From a virus, in IMG/VR virus record IMGVR_UViG_3300047157_000018, positions 1 through 42,220 of that record: 42,220 bases of DNA. One strand, given 5' to 3'. Positions 16,162 to 26,400 of the stretch are shown here, one piece after another; the stretch's first letter is position 1, and each line of letters opens with the position of its first letter. The notes under the pieces are model-generated. The model did not search any database. It was not told where the DNA came from and was given only the letters and a program-made list of their open reading frames with translations. The position numbers and the translations under genes are program-made.

Positions 16162-16782
16162 ATGGCATTAGAATCAACAACATACATAGATGGGCTAGTA
16201 GCAACAAACCCTACAGGCACAGACTCAAGAAGTCAGGGAGATGACCATATAAGATTAGTCAAGTCTGCGGTTAAAGCTACATTCCCAAACATTGCTGGTG
16301 CTATGACAGCTACACACACAGAATTAAATAAAATAGATGGCTACACTGGAACAACAGCAGAACTAAACTACAATGATGTGCCAACACTAGGTACAGTAGA
16401 AGCATCAAGAACTGTGACTGCTGATGCTGTAGGAACAACAACTAATTTAAAGACTAAAAAACAAACAGAGATTGTTAATCCTGTAGGTACAGTAAGCAGT
16501 TCTACTGCAATTAACTTTGCATTAGGAAATGTAGTTACTGCGGTACTTGCAAGTGGTGGAGCGTTTACAATTACTAACGCACCAACATCTGGTATATATG
16601 GTAAATTTAAATTAATATTAACTAACGGTGGTACAGTGGCAGACCCTTGGCCTTCAAGTGTTAAGTTTGCTGGAGGTACTACACCTACACTAACAACAAG
16701 CGGAATAGACATTCTTACATTTGAAACGATTGACGCAGGTACAAACTGGTATGCTGTAGTCAATGGTTTAAACATGAGCTAA
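16162..16782 (+). CDS. Tail fibre-like protein 5, 206 aa
   Basis: The N-terminus (YIDGLVATNPTGTDSRSQGD, then HIRLVKSAVKATFPNIAGAM) is clearly related to that of the 211-aa protein at 8670-9305, and both continue with TAT-TELN-DG. The C-terminal part (NAPTSGIYGKFKLILTNG) forms a different beta domain, so the pair share an attachment module with distinct tips. It sits after the membrane cassette and before the tail nozzle gene. Confidence 0.75.
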   Translation: MALESTTYIDGLVATNPTGTDSRSQGDDHIRLVKSAVKATFPNIAGAMTATHTELNKIDGYTGTTAELNYNDVPTLGTVEASRTVTADAVGTTTNLKTKKQTEIVNPVGTVSSSTAINFALGNVVTAVLASGGAFTITNAPTSGIYGKFKLILTNGGTVADPWPSSVKFAGGTTPTLTTSGIDILTFETIDAGTNWYAVVNGLNMS

Positions 16783-16785
16783 TAA

Positions 16786-18336
16786 ATGCCAGCACAAATA
16801 ACAGTATTAAATCCTAGTGGTATTAACAAAGACATTGACTCTTATGAGTTACCAGAGACACAATGGTCTGATGGAAACAATATACAATTTGACAATGACA
16901 AGACTGCAAAGGTATTAGGTACTCAGCAGGTGTTTGGCACACCAACAGTAGCACCTTATTGGTTAATGCCTTTTGATACTATAAGCACTAACTCTTGGAT
17001 ATATCCTAGTTTAACTAAAATATATAGAGTACACACATCTGGCTCTAGCACTACACACACAGATATAACTAGAACTTCCGGTGGTGATTACTCAGCTACT
17101 GCTGGTACAGGATGGAATGGTGGTGTCTTAGGTGGTGTTGCTATTATTAATAATGGTGTAGACAACCCACAATTTATGGGTGATAGTAACACAGCCAAGT
17201 TTGCTGACTTAACTAACTGGCCTAGTAGTACAACCTGTAAAGTTATAAGACCATTTAAAAGATTCCTAGTTGCATTAGACACAACAGAGTCAAGTACACG
17301 CTACCCCTTTAGAGTTAAGTGGTCACATCCAGCAGAGGGTGGTACTATACCCACGACTTGGAATCCAGCAGATGCAACTAAAGATGCTGGCTATGTAGAC
17401 TTGTCACAGACTAAAGGATTTGTAATTGATTGTTTGCCATTAGGTGACACTAATATTATTTATAAAGAAGATTCTATTTGGTCTATGTCATTTGAGGGTG
17501 GACAGTCTATATTTGGATTTAGGCAACTATTTGATGATGTTGGTATCCTGAGTAGACACTGTGCAAAAAGTTTCGATAACAAGCATTTTGTAGTCTCTGA
17601 GGATGATGTTTATATACACGATGGACAAACTAAACAGTCAATTGTAGACCAGCAGATTAGAGATGAGTTGTTTAACTCTATGCACCCAGACTACAAGACA
17701 AGAACATTTGTAGCTGCGGATAGAGCAAAGAATGAAATGTGGGTATGCTTTGTATCTAACACAAATGACACTAACGCATTTGCAGACACAGCTTTTGTAT
17801 ATAATTTTAGAAACAACAGTTGGTCTAAAAGAGATTTACCATATGTTAGTTATGTTGCTTGGGGTATTGTTGAGTTTGATTCTACTACAGATTGGTCAGA
17901 GTCTGGCGAATGGGATACAGATAGTGAGTCTTGGAATGAACCATTGAAACCTACTTTACTACTTGCAGCAACCAGTGCTACTAAATTATATGTATTAGGA
18001 AGTAATCAAAACGCAGGTGCAAACTTTAGAGCATATGTAGAAAAAGACAATATGCAGTTGGGATATCCGGGAACTAAAACTATACAAAAAATAGTACCGA
18101 GAATAAGTGGTACTGGTTCAATAGATTTTTATGTAGGTCAGGAAATGATGCCACATGAGGGTACAACATGGAAAGGACCATATACATTTACAAGTGGTGT
18201 GCATTCAGAAATACCAGTTAGAGCCACAGGAAATTATGTAGGTATTAGAGCTGAGTCAACCGATGCAAACACATGGTCATTAGCTAACTTAGAGATTCAT
18301 TGGACTCCTTCAGGTAGTAGAGGTAAAGGTGTATGA
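16786..18336 (+). CDS. Tail nozzle/stabilisation protein (probable)
   Basis: A 516-aa protein (MPAQITVLNPSGINKDIDSY) with the repeated blade-like pattern of a beta-propeller: WLMPFDTISTNSWIYPSLTK, DVYIHDGQTKQSI, MWVCFVSNTNDTNAFADTAF and SWNEPLKPTLLLAATSATKL. Proteins of this size and look act as the nozzle or stabilisation protein of P22-like and marine podovirus tails, closing the DNA channel under the adaptor. The frame is intact and is coupled to the next gene (ATGA). Confidence 0.72.
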   Translation: MPAQITVLNPSGINKDIDSYELPETQWSDGNNIQFDNDKTAKVLGTQQVFGTPTVAPYWLMPFDTISTNSWIYPSLTKIYRVHTSGSSTTHTDITRTSGGDYSATAGTGWNGGVLGGVAIINNGVDNPQFMGDSNTAKFADLTNWPSSTTCKVIRPFKRFLVALDTTESSTRYPFRVKWSHPAEGGTIPTTWNPADATKDAGYVDLSQTKGFVIDCLPLGDTNIIYKEDSIWSMSFEGGQSIFGFRQLFDDVGILSRHCAKSFDNKHFVVSEDDVYIHDGQTKQSIVDQQIRDELFNSMHPDYKTRTFVAADRAKNEMWVCFVSNTNDTNAFADTAFVYNFRNNSWSKRDLPYVSYVAWGIVEFDSTTDWSESGEWDTDSESWNEPLKPTLLLAATSATKLYVLGSNQNAGANFRAYVEKDNMQLGYPGTKTIQKIVPRISGTGSIDFYVGQEMMPHEGTTWKGPYTFTSGVHSEIPVRATGNYVGIRAESTDANTWSLANLEIHWTPSGSRGKGV

Positions 18337-18581
18337 TTCGTTATTCGCCTGCTCCTGTACCTAATAAACCAGAAGATTTGCCAGCATACCTAAGAGAAGA
18401 ATTTGCTAGAATGTCTGCTATTATAGGCAATCTTGCTGATGGACATTATGATGAGTCTAATGCTGTGCCATCAAAACCTAGAGCCGGAGATGTAAGGTAT
18501 GCAGATGGTACAAACTGGAATCCGGGTAGTGGTGAAGGAATATATTTATACTTGTCTACAGGAGCGTGGAGTAAACTTTGA
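18333..18581 (+). CDS. Small tail-associated protein, 82 aa
   Basis: An 82-aa protein (MIRYSPAPVPNKPEDLPAYL then REEFARM) with a C-terminal half rich in Gly, Asp and Trp (RAGDVRYADGTNWNPGSGEG then YLYLSTGAW). This short protein is widespread in marine phages next to tail genes. It overlaps the previous gene by four bases and the next by four. It is likely a minor tail component; the molecular role is not known. Confidence 0.75.
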   Translation: MIRYSPAPVPNKPEDLPAYLREEFARMSAIIGNLADGHYDESNAVPSKPRAGDVRYADGTNWNPGSGEGIYLYLSTGAWSKL

Positions 18582-18991
18582 TTGAAGGGATTAAGGGAGA
18601 AAGTGTAGAGGCTTGGTGGCCTCTCGTTGAAGAATACTTGAATGCTGCCCTTAAACATGGTTTAGGCGAGTACAGCACTAGTGACATAAAAAGTGCCTGT
18701 ATATCGAAGAATATGCAGCTTTGGGTAAAAATAGATAAAGAAGTACAAGGTGCTTTTGTTACAAAGATTAGTAAGTATCCACAGAAAAACATATTATGTG
18801 TGTTATTGCTAGGCGGAAAAGAATTTATAAAGTGGAGAGATGAAGCAGATGCACTCTTAAACGCATTTGGAAAAGAAAATAACTGTGAGTATGTAGAACT
18901 ATTTGGTCGTAAAGGATGGGGAAAGATGCTTAAAGATATAAATTATAAAGAACAAACAAGATTATTTGCAAAGGAGATAAATAATGTCTAA
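18578..18991 (+). CDS. GNAT-like phage protein, 137 aa
   Basis: It starts at TTG 18578, which overlaps the previous stop (TTGA). The protein (ESVEAWWPLVEEYLNAALKH, then MQLWVKIDKEVQGAFVTKI, then ILCVLLLGGKEFIKW and CEYVELFGRKGWGKMLKDIN) follows the pattern of a small GNAT-fold acyltransferase-like protein carried by many podoviruses near the ejection protein genes. The acetyl-CoA loop is not clear, so catalysis is uncertain. The frame is intact. Confidence 0.7.
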   Translation: MIEGIKGESVEAWWPLVEEYLNAALKHGLGEYSTSDIKSACISKNMQLWVKIDKEVQGAFVTKISKYPQKNILCVLLLGGKEFIKWRDEADALLNAFGKENNCEYVELFGRKGWGKMLKDINYKEQTRLFAKEINNV

Positions 18992-19778
18992 AGGTGACAA
19001 TCAAAGTTCAGTAAATGCAGACCCTTGGGATGTTGCTGTACCTTATATGGAAAGTGGTTTTAAAGAAGCTGCTAATTTATATAACAATAACACACCTCAA
19101 TACTACAGTGGTCAAACACAAGCAGGTTTTACACCAGACCAGTTAACAGCACAGCAAGGTATTAGAGACTTTGCAACACAAGGTGCTCCAAGTATAATGA
19201 ACCCAGCAATGAGTGCATATCAGCAAGGCACTAGCTCTAATATGTTAGATGTGGCTAATAACCCATATGTTAATAACATGGCACAAGCAGCAGCAGATAG
19301 AGCAATGGGTTCTTTAACACCACAACTAGCAGACATTAGAGGTGGTGCAATTATGTCAGGTGGTTATGGTGGTGGCAGACAGGGTATTGCAGAAGGCAAT
19401 GCACTTGCTGGAGCAGCAGATTCAGCTAATCAAGCAGCAGCACAAATATATGGCAATGCTTATGGACAAGGACTTGGACACCAAGCTAATACATTAGGAA
19501 TGACTGGTGGATTAATGGGTGCAGGAATGCAACCTTATAGTGCATTAGGTGCATCAGGTGGTCAGCAACAAGGCAGAGAACAAGCACTTATACAAGATGC
19601 TATGGCTCAACAAGAGTTTGAACAAAACTTACCTTACCAACAACTACAACAATATCAATCAGGTATTACAGGGTTTAGTCCTTTGGTTGGTGGAGCAGGT
19701 CAGAAAGTTAGCACAACTCCGGGTAGAACTCCATTAGAAAACATGGGTTCTTTAGCTGCAATGTATGGTTTATTTTAA
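18984..19778 (+). CDS. Internal virion/ejection protein, 264 aa
   Basis: A Gly/Ala/Gln-rich protein (PWDVAVPYMESGFKEAANLY near the start) with alternating helical and Gly-rich parts (GGAIMSGGYGGGRQGIAEGN, then a Gln-rich QQEFEQNLPYQQLQQYQSG). This composition is characteristic of the smallest of the podovirus ejection proteins that form the trans-envelope DNA channel. It lies first in the ejection gene run (18984-28177). Assigned by composition and position. Confidence 0.7.
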   Translation: MSKGDNQSSVNADPWDVAVPYMESGFKEAANLYNNNTPQYYSGQTQAGFTPDQLTAQQGIRDFATQGAPSIMNPAMSAYQQGTSSNMLDVANNPYVNNMAQAAADRAMGSLTPQLADIRGGAIMSGGYGGGRQGIAEGNALAGAADSANQAAAQIYGNAYGQGLGHQANTLGMTGGLMGAGMQPYSALGASGGQQQGREQALIQDAMAQQEFEQNLPYQQLQQYQSGITGFSPLVGGAGQKVSTTPGRTPLENMGSLAAMYGLF

Positions 19779-19787
19779 GGAGTAGTT

Positions 19788-22400
19788 ATGGCAATAACAT
19801 TTAATTCACCTTTCTCTGATTATTACAAAGGAGTTGCTGATTCTTTTAAAGGAGTTACTTTTAATCCTGTTACTCCTGCTGTTATAAACACAACTAAAAA
19901 TTTTTTACAAAGTGGTAGTAAAAACCAAGGCCCTCACGCAAATAATCCGGGTGGTGTTACTCCAGTACAAACATATCCATTAGGAACTACAAAAGGAGAT
20001 GAATACTTGACTCCTAAAGAGCCTAATTTATTTGTAAACAATTCAGATGTTCCCTCTCTTAGTGAAGGATTGCCTGTGTATGGTCCTTTAAATCAATATG
20101 GATTAATGGGTAAAAGTAGTTTAGGTCCTATAACTGTTGGTTTAAACTCTTATGACCCGTCAACTTTTGCAAACGATAATAGTCCTATGAACGAGGCAGC
20201 TGGCTATCCTAACTACTATAAACCGACTGAACAAATTAACCCAGCAGGCGTGACTTCAGCAGATGGTATGATGACAGAGCCAGCTATGTATTTGTATCCG
20301 GGTGAAGCTATTGGTATTGATGGTGTGCCTTATAGACCAAGTGCTGGAGCTTCTACTGCAAACAGTGGTAGTGGCGGTAATAAGGGTAATAGTAGCAATA
20401 GTGCTGGTTCATATCCTGTGTCTAATGTATTAAACACTCGTACATTTCCTTTTACCTCACGCACACCTTCAGGCAGTGTATATACACCAGATTTGTCTGC
20501 ATACAATGATTCGTCTTTATTTAATTATGAAGGACCGGGTGGTGTACCTGAGTACACATACGGACAAGGATTACGCACGGATGGTGCAGACTACAGTATA
20601 TTTGGCTCACCTGCTGATGCAGCTAATCCATACTTTGCTGGACAATTTGCAACTCCAGCAGGACCAGCAGACGCTGCTATAAATATGCCAGCAGTTGAAC
20701 TGCCATCAGGTGTGCAACCAATTAGTGCAGATGTTAGTATGCCGGGATTTACTAGTGGTAATCAAATAATAGGTGGAAGTTTACCTAGTGATTTAACATA
20801 CCAGCAAACAATAGATGAGATGGGAATTTTTGGACCAAACAACCCACCGCCTAGCACTACATTTCCTAGTCCGGGAAGCTCTACTCCAGAAGGTCTTACT
20901 AATTCTGGTGGTGGTGGAAGAGCAGTAGTTCCTTGGATAAATTCAAAAACTGGAGAAACTTTCTATGCTCCGCATACAGGCTTTAAAGCTAATAATGGTG
21001 ATTGGAAAATAGCTAGTACGATGGACAATCAGTTGCAACAAGGTCAAATAAATAAAAACAGAGAAATAGCTAATATTGCTAGCTCTCCAGACACTAGTAT
21101 GATGGATAACCAAGCAGCAGCAAATTTAGCTATGGGTGATAGAATGGGATATCCTTCAACAGTTCCTACTGCACAACAAACAATGGATATGTTGCAAGCT
21201 AGAGCTAATCAAGTATATGATAACATGACAGCAGAAGAAAAAAGAGATGGTTTATTTATTGAGCCAACTTATAGTGTTTCTAAAGATACTATGAAACTAG
21301 GAATACCAGATATTTTTGCAACTAATAATGAAAATGTTAGTTCTACTGGTAATTTAATTAACAGAACACCTCCAGAAAGAAATATATTTAAGGCTGATGA
21401 AATAGACATACCAACTCCACCATTTAGACCTGAAGGTATAGAGGGTGAAGATTTTTATCAAGATGTAACAGGTGATTATTTTGCTATGGAAGATGATTTA
21501 GGTACACAACCCCTTAAACCTGTTTCAGAAGTTTTGCCCTTAAGTTCTTTAGCCACACAAGATTTTTCTGAAGACATTGGCACCAATTCTATTGGTTCTT
21601 TTATTTATGGAAATGACCAAAGAACAAGTTCAGACCAAAAAAGATTATTTGAAGAATTTAGACCAAAAACAGATTTAAGTTCTTTAGCCACACAAGATTT
21701 TTCTGAGTTTACAGAAGCCGAACTTGCTTCAGATACAGGAGAATTAACAAGTGGTGATATGGGTGCATTAAATGATGCAATGACAGCAATTGATGCTAAA
21801 TATGCAGGCAGTAAAACAGATGCTAGTGCAGAAGCCGAGTTAAAAGAAATACTTAATGCTACTTTAAATGCATTTGGTGGAAGCGGTTCTACAAATGCAA
21901 GAGGTGCTAAAGGCGAAACAGTTCCGGCAGACATACCAGCATTTTTAAATCAAGACATATCAAGAATGGCAGATAAATATGTGCCAAGTCCTGCTGAATC
22001 AGATTACCCACCTGCTTATCAATCATATGCTAGAGAAGACGAGGGTACAAGTACAGGAGAAAGTTTATTTCAAAATGTAGCTGAAGACATACCTTTAAGT
22101 GTGTTTAATCCTATTGATAGGGTTGTTATGCAAGCAGAAGCTCAAGCTGCTCAAGTAGCAGCAGCACAAGCACAAGCAGCAGCACAAGCACGAGCAGCAG
22201 TAGAAGCAGAAGCACGAAGAAATCCACCACCGCCTCCACCTAGAGTTACTGTAAATTACAATAGAAATAAACCTACTCCGGTGGTAAAAAGTAAACCTAC
22301 TCCAAGAGGGCCACAACCATTTAAACCTACAAGAACTACAGGCAGTAGAGGTGGCAGAGGCAATGTCAGTGCGAGTAGAAGATTAACAGGTGGAAGATAA
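19788..22400 (+). CDS. Large low-complexity virion protein, 870 aa
   Basis: An 870-aa protein, Pro/Gly/Ser/Asn-rich and mostly disordered in appearance, placed among the ejection genes. Short repeats are present: SSLATQDFSE occurs twice, encoded by a 32-bp direct repeat (21540-21571 and 21675-21706). Near the C-terminus there is an Ala/Gln helix (about residues 780-808), then a Pro-rich run and an Arg/Gly-rich basic tail. No enzyme motif is visible. A flexible internal or ejected protein is the simplest reading. Confidence 0.65.
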   Translation: MAITFNSPFSDYYKGVADSFKGVTFNPVTPAVINTTKNFLQSGSKNQGPHANNPGGVTPVQTYPLGTTKGDEYLTPKEPNLFVNNSDVPSLSEGLPVYGPLNQYGLMGKSSLGPITVGLNSYDPSTFANDNSPMNEAAGYPNYYKPTEQINPAGVTSADGMMTEPAMYLYPGEAIGIDGVPYRPSAGASTANSGSGGNKGNSSNSAGSYPVSNVLNTRTFPFTSRTPSGSVYTPDLSAYNDSSLFNYEGPGGVPEYTYGQGLRTDGADYSIFGSPADAANPYFAGQFATPAGPADAAINMPAVELPSGVQPISADVSMPGFTSGNQIIGGSLPSDLTYQQTIDEMGIFGPNNPPPSTTFPSPGSSTPEGLTNSGGGGRAVVPWINSKTGETFYAPHTGFKANNGDWKIASTMDNQLQQGQINKNREIANIASSPDTSMMDNQAAANLAMGDRMGYPSTVPTAQQTMDMLQARANQVYDNMTAEEKRDGLFIEPTYSVSKDTMKLGIPDIFATNNENVSSTGNLINRTPPERNIFKADEIDIPTPPFRPEGIEGEDFYQDVTGDYFAMEDDLGTQPLKPVSEVLPLSSLATQDFSEDIGTNSIGSFIYGNDQRTSSDQKRLFEEFRPKTDLSSLATQDFSEFTEAELASDTGELTSGDMGALNDAMTAIDAKYAGSKTDASAEAELKEILNATLNAFGGSGSTNARGAKGETVPADIPAFLNQDISRMADKYVPSPAESDYPPAYQSYAREDEGTSTGESLFQNVAEDIPLSVFNPIDRVVMQAEAQAAQVAAAQAQAAAQARAAVEAEARRNPPPPPPRVTVNYNRNKPTPVVKSKPTPRGPQPFKPTRTTGSRGGRGNVSASRRLTGGR

Positions 22401-22419
22401 TGAATAAAGGAGAAAGATA

Positions 22420-23472
22420 ATGGGTTATTGTTCTTACAACGGTCAAAGAGTACCGGGCAATAAACAAAACTGTACTAAGCCCGGAACTACTTGGATAGAA
22501 GAAGATGTTAAAGACAAAGGATTTCAAGGTAATTTTTTTATTGGAAAAGATTTTGGTACAGCAGTAATGAATACTTTAAATCCAGACAGTCCAGAAACTG
22601 AGGAAGATTTAAAAGGTTATTTAACAAGAAGAGCAGAAGATGACCCTTATGGTTTAGCAATAGATGCTGGTCTTAGTGTAGCGGGTGGTGGTGTAGGTGG
22701 TAAACTTTTAAGCAAATTAGGATTAGGAAAATTACTTAAGTCAGCATTTACTAAAAAGAAAACTAAGACTATTGACAAAAAACCTGAAATAGTAAATGGT
22801 AGAATAGTAAAAGGAAGTAAATATGGTAAGACTACTACAGAAGTATTAAGACCTAGATTTATTCCGGGTATGGCATTAGGTTATGGTGCAGTCCAAGCAG
22901 ACAGAGCTGGACTTTCAACACCTTTTAATGCCCCATTTAGCCAAGAAGGTCAAGCAGCTGCACAGCAAAGAGATTTAACAAACTTAGAAAATGCTATAGC
23001 AGGTATTGATACTCAAACTTCTCAAGCAGATGTAGAAAAAGCAGCTACAGAAAAAGCAGCAGCAGCACAAGCTAAGATAGATAACATGAGTTTCTTTGAT
23101 AAGTTTAAACTGGGAATGAAAGACCCAACTACTGCAGCTTTATTTGGTGCTGGATTGCAAGACATAGGTAGTAATATACCGGGTCAAAATACATTAGCAG
23201 AATTGCAAGGAGACTATGCAACCGCAGCAGCTAGTGGTGGCCCAAATGCTGCAGACTTTAATGCTACTAAAGTATCAGATACAGTTCTTAAAGAAAGGTT
23301 TATGGAAGGAAGTAGTATATTTAAAATTGGAGACAGCGAAACTAAAAGAAAAGCTAATGCTGCTGAAATGGTAGCTATGTATAGGTCAGTACAAGCTAAG
23401 TTGTATGCAGCAGGTATGCGTACAGATGATGAATATGTAATGCAAGTTCTTAAGGCACAAGCAGGAGCGTAA
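22420..23472 (+). CDS. Internal virion protein, 350 aa
   Basis: It begins MGYCSYNGQRVPGNKQNCTK with two Cys, then has a Gly-rich hydrophobic segment (GLSVAGGGVGGKLLSKLGLG, about residues 88-107) and an Ala/Gln-rich helical C-terminal half. It sits between two larger ejection-type genes and is coupled to the next by TAATG. The domain order fits the mid-sized podovirus ejection proteins. It is not recognised beyond that. Confidence 0.65.
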   Translation: MGYCSYNGQRVPGNKQNCTKPGTTWIEEDVKDKGFQGNFFIGKDFGTAVMNTLNPDSPETEEDLKGYLTRRAEDDPYGLAIDAGLSVAGGGVGGKLLSKLGLGKLLKSAFTKKKTKTIDKKPEIVNGRIVKGSKYGKTTTEVLRPRFIPGMALGYGAVQADRAGLSTPFNAPFSQEGQAAAQQRDLTNLENAIAGIDTQTSQADVEKAATEKAAAAQAKIDNMSFFDKFKLGMKDPTTAALFGAGLQDIGSNIPGQNTLAELQGDYATAAASGGPNAADFNATKVSDTVLKERFMEGSSIFKIGDSETKRKANAAEMVAMYRSVQAKLYAAGMRTDDEYVMQVLKAQAGA

Positions 23473-26400
23473 TGGCTACACAATTTAGAGAAGAGGAAGA
23501 AAATCCTTTTGCTAATTTTGATTTTGATAGTGTACAGCTAGAGGAAAAGGCAAACCCGTTTGCTAGTTTTGACTTTAGTTCAGCAGGTTTTGGAGAAGAA
23601 TCTGATTCATTAGGTTATTCTTTTGATAGGGCAATGAAAGCTGGTGGTCGTGGACTGTCAGAGTTATTGCCACGCATGGGATTAGATGTGCCTCAAGGCA
23701 TACAAGATTACTCTGCTAAGTTGCAAGATGCTGGTGAAGTTGGGATGCAAGATTATGTTCCAGAATACCAAGGCGAAATAACACAGCAAAGTTTAAAAAA
23801 TGTGCCCGGATTTTTAGGTGAGAAACTAGCAGAAAATGCTACTGCTATGGGCATTACTATGTTTGGCCTTACATTAGGACAGTCGCTAATGAAAGGTCCG
23901 GGTGTTAGTAAGTTAGTTGGTGCTGGTATTACAGGTGCAACTGCTGGCTTTAATTATTTAATGCTTTTAGATGAAGCAGTAGAAACACATGCTGCTGCTG
24001 CTGGTAAAACTGTAGATGACTTAAGTGAAAGTGAATTAGGCAATGCTAGTTTTACAGCTATACAGAATGCTGGTCTTGATTTTATTCTTCCGGGAATATG
24101 GGCAAGGTCTATGAAAAAAGCAGGAATGCCTGCAAACAAATCACTAAAAGAATTAGCTGACAATTTAAAAACAACTGATAAAGAAAAAATTGGTTCAATG
24201 CTTTACAAAGGAGTAAAGCAAACTCTTAAGTCTTCACTAATAGAAGGTAGTATTGAGTCTGCACAGCAGGCTAACATGATGCGTACATCTGTATTAGGCA
24301 CAGCAGGAATAAATCCAGAATCTATGTTAACAGACTTTGCTGTTGGTGCAGCAGGTGGTGGCTTGTATGGTACTCCAGCATCTGTAAGCGAAGCTACTGC
24401 TGTAAACAGAAGTCGTAAAGCAGACAAAGCTATATTAGATTTTGCAGATGTACAAGCTAAAGTAAAAGCTGGTGACAAATACAAAGCAGATGTACAATCC
24501 TATTCAAAAGATTTTGATAAACTGTTAGCTGAGTATGACAATATAGTTAAGGATGTAGAAAAAGGTAAAAAAATTGACCCTGCGGTTATTCAAAAGTTTG
24601 CAGCATTACCGGGAACTGGCAAACCTTTTGATATACAAACAGGTCAAGGTAAGATTGCTCCTCCTAAATATGATGTAGATAAAAATGTTGCAGATATTAT
24701 TCCGTTGCTATACAATGCACCTGAAGAAACTAAATCATTCTTAGGTAAAATAAAAGATGGTATTAGTGAATTAGCATTAAAGCGTTCTACTGATGAACTA
24801 GGTGACATTCGTAAAGATGTTAAAACTGGTAAGGACATGGCTAAGTTTATGGACATAGCCGGTGCATTAGCTGATGTGCAAACAGGAAGCGGAGAAACTC
24901 AAGGCATTACTCAATCGTATGATACTCGTAGACACATATTGATTGGTAAGTATGTAAATAGATTTGAGCGTATAAGAGACACATGGGTTAGAAAAATACC
25001 ATTTATGGGTGAGATGGGTGGTAGTGTTAGACCTGCGGTTAACAGATACATAGCTGCTAAACTAGAAGAAAAAAATAAAAAACCTTTATACAATTTAGCA
25101 CAAGCTGAGTCTGAAGTATTGTCTTTAATTGGTGCTAATAAAAAAGCAATATTAGATGAAAGCATTGTAGAGATTGCACAAATACAAGAAGAAATTTATC
25201 AAGAGTTAACAAAAGCATTAGGTAAAGATGGTTTACAAATTGGTTATCAAAAAGGTTATTTAACTCGTAGTATTGATTCTGCATTTATTAAAAAGAGTAC
25301 AAAGAATCAAGAAGAATTTTTACAAAGTTTAATTAATGATGTTGGTATACCAGAGCCTATTGCTAAACAAGTATTAGAAAATGTACTTAATGATGTAGAC
25401 CCTAGCATATATACTTCTGAGCAAATTAGAGCAGGGCTTGACCAAAAACAAGGTCTTGGCAAATCTTCTTTTGAAATAGAAAGAGATGGTAAGTGGGATA
25501 AACTTGATACTAAGTTTAGAAACAAAGACACATTACAATCTATAGAAAACTATTTACTTAGTGCAGTATCTAGGATTTCTTCTGCTGAGTCTTTTGGTGC
25601 AAACAGAGCAAACAAATATTCAGATGCTATAACACATCTTAAAAAGAAAGGTGCATTAAATGATGCACAAGTAGAAAAGTTATGGGGCATGTATGATGCT
25701 TACCATAATGTCTATAAAAAACCTAGAACCGCAAATCAAAGAGCATTAACAAGTGGCATGAAAGGATTGTCTACAGTAACTGCTGTTAGTTATTTAGGAT
25801 TAGCAACAATAAGTTCTTGGACTGAACCACTGTGGATACCTCAAAGAACAGGGTGGTATAACATGTTAAGGTCTGCTCCTTTAGCTGCTGGGTATATGCT
25901 TAAAGGTGTAATGCGTGCTACTTATGCAGGTGGTGAAGGGCAACAAGCTATGTCATCATTTGGTAGAGATTTGCTAAGAGTTATGGGTATGGCTACTAAT
26001 CCCGCTATGGCTGAAAGAGTAGACAAACTTATGGCAGGTGATAGAAACATTGTATTAAATTATTTCTTTCGTACACCGGCTGCTATGTTCCTTACACAGT
26101 ATACAAACTTTGTAAGAGTATGGACTGCGGTAGCAGGACTAAAAATGATACAAGAGCAGTACAATAAAATAGACAGCATGAGTGCTAACAACAACAAACT
26201 GTTACAACAAGAGTTAAAAGAAAATGGCTTATCCATGGATGACTTTAGAAAAATAGGTGGGTTAGCTAATGGTAAAATACAAGATGCAATATTAGATGAC
26301 AATTACTTAGACTCTACATTTACAAATTCTAAAGGTGAGACTGTAGCTATAAGAGATGTGTTAGTTCCATGGATGCGTAAAATAACTACAGATGTAGCAC

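Noticed and set aside
21540-21706. A CRISPR or mobile element signal from the 32-bp repeat in the 870-aa gene
   Set aside because: Only two copies exist, both in frame and encoding SSLATQDFSE; it is an internal protein repeat.
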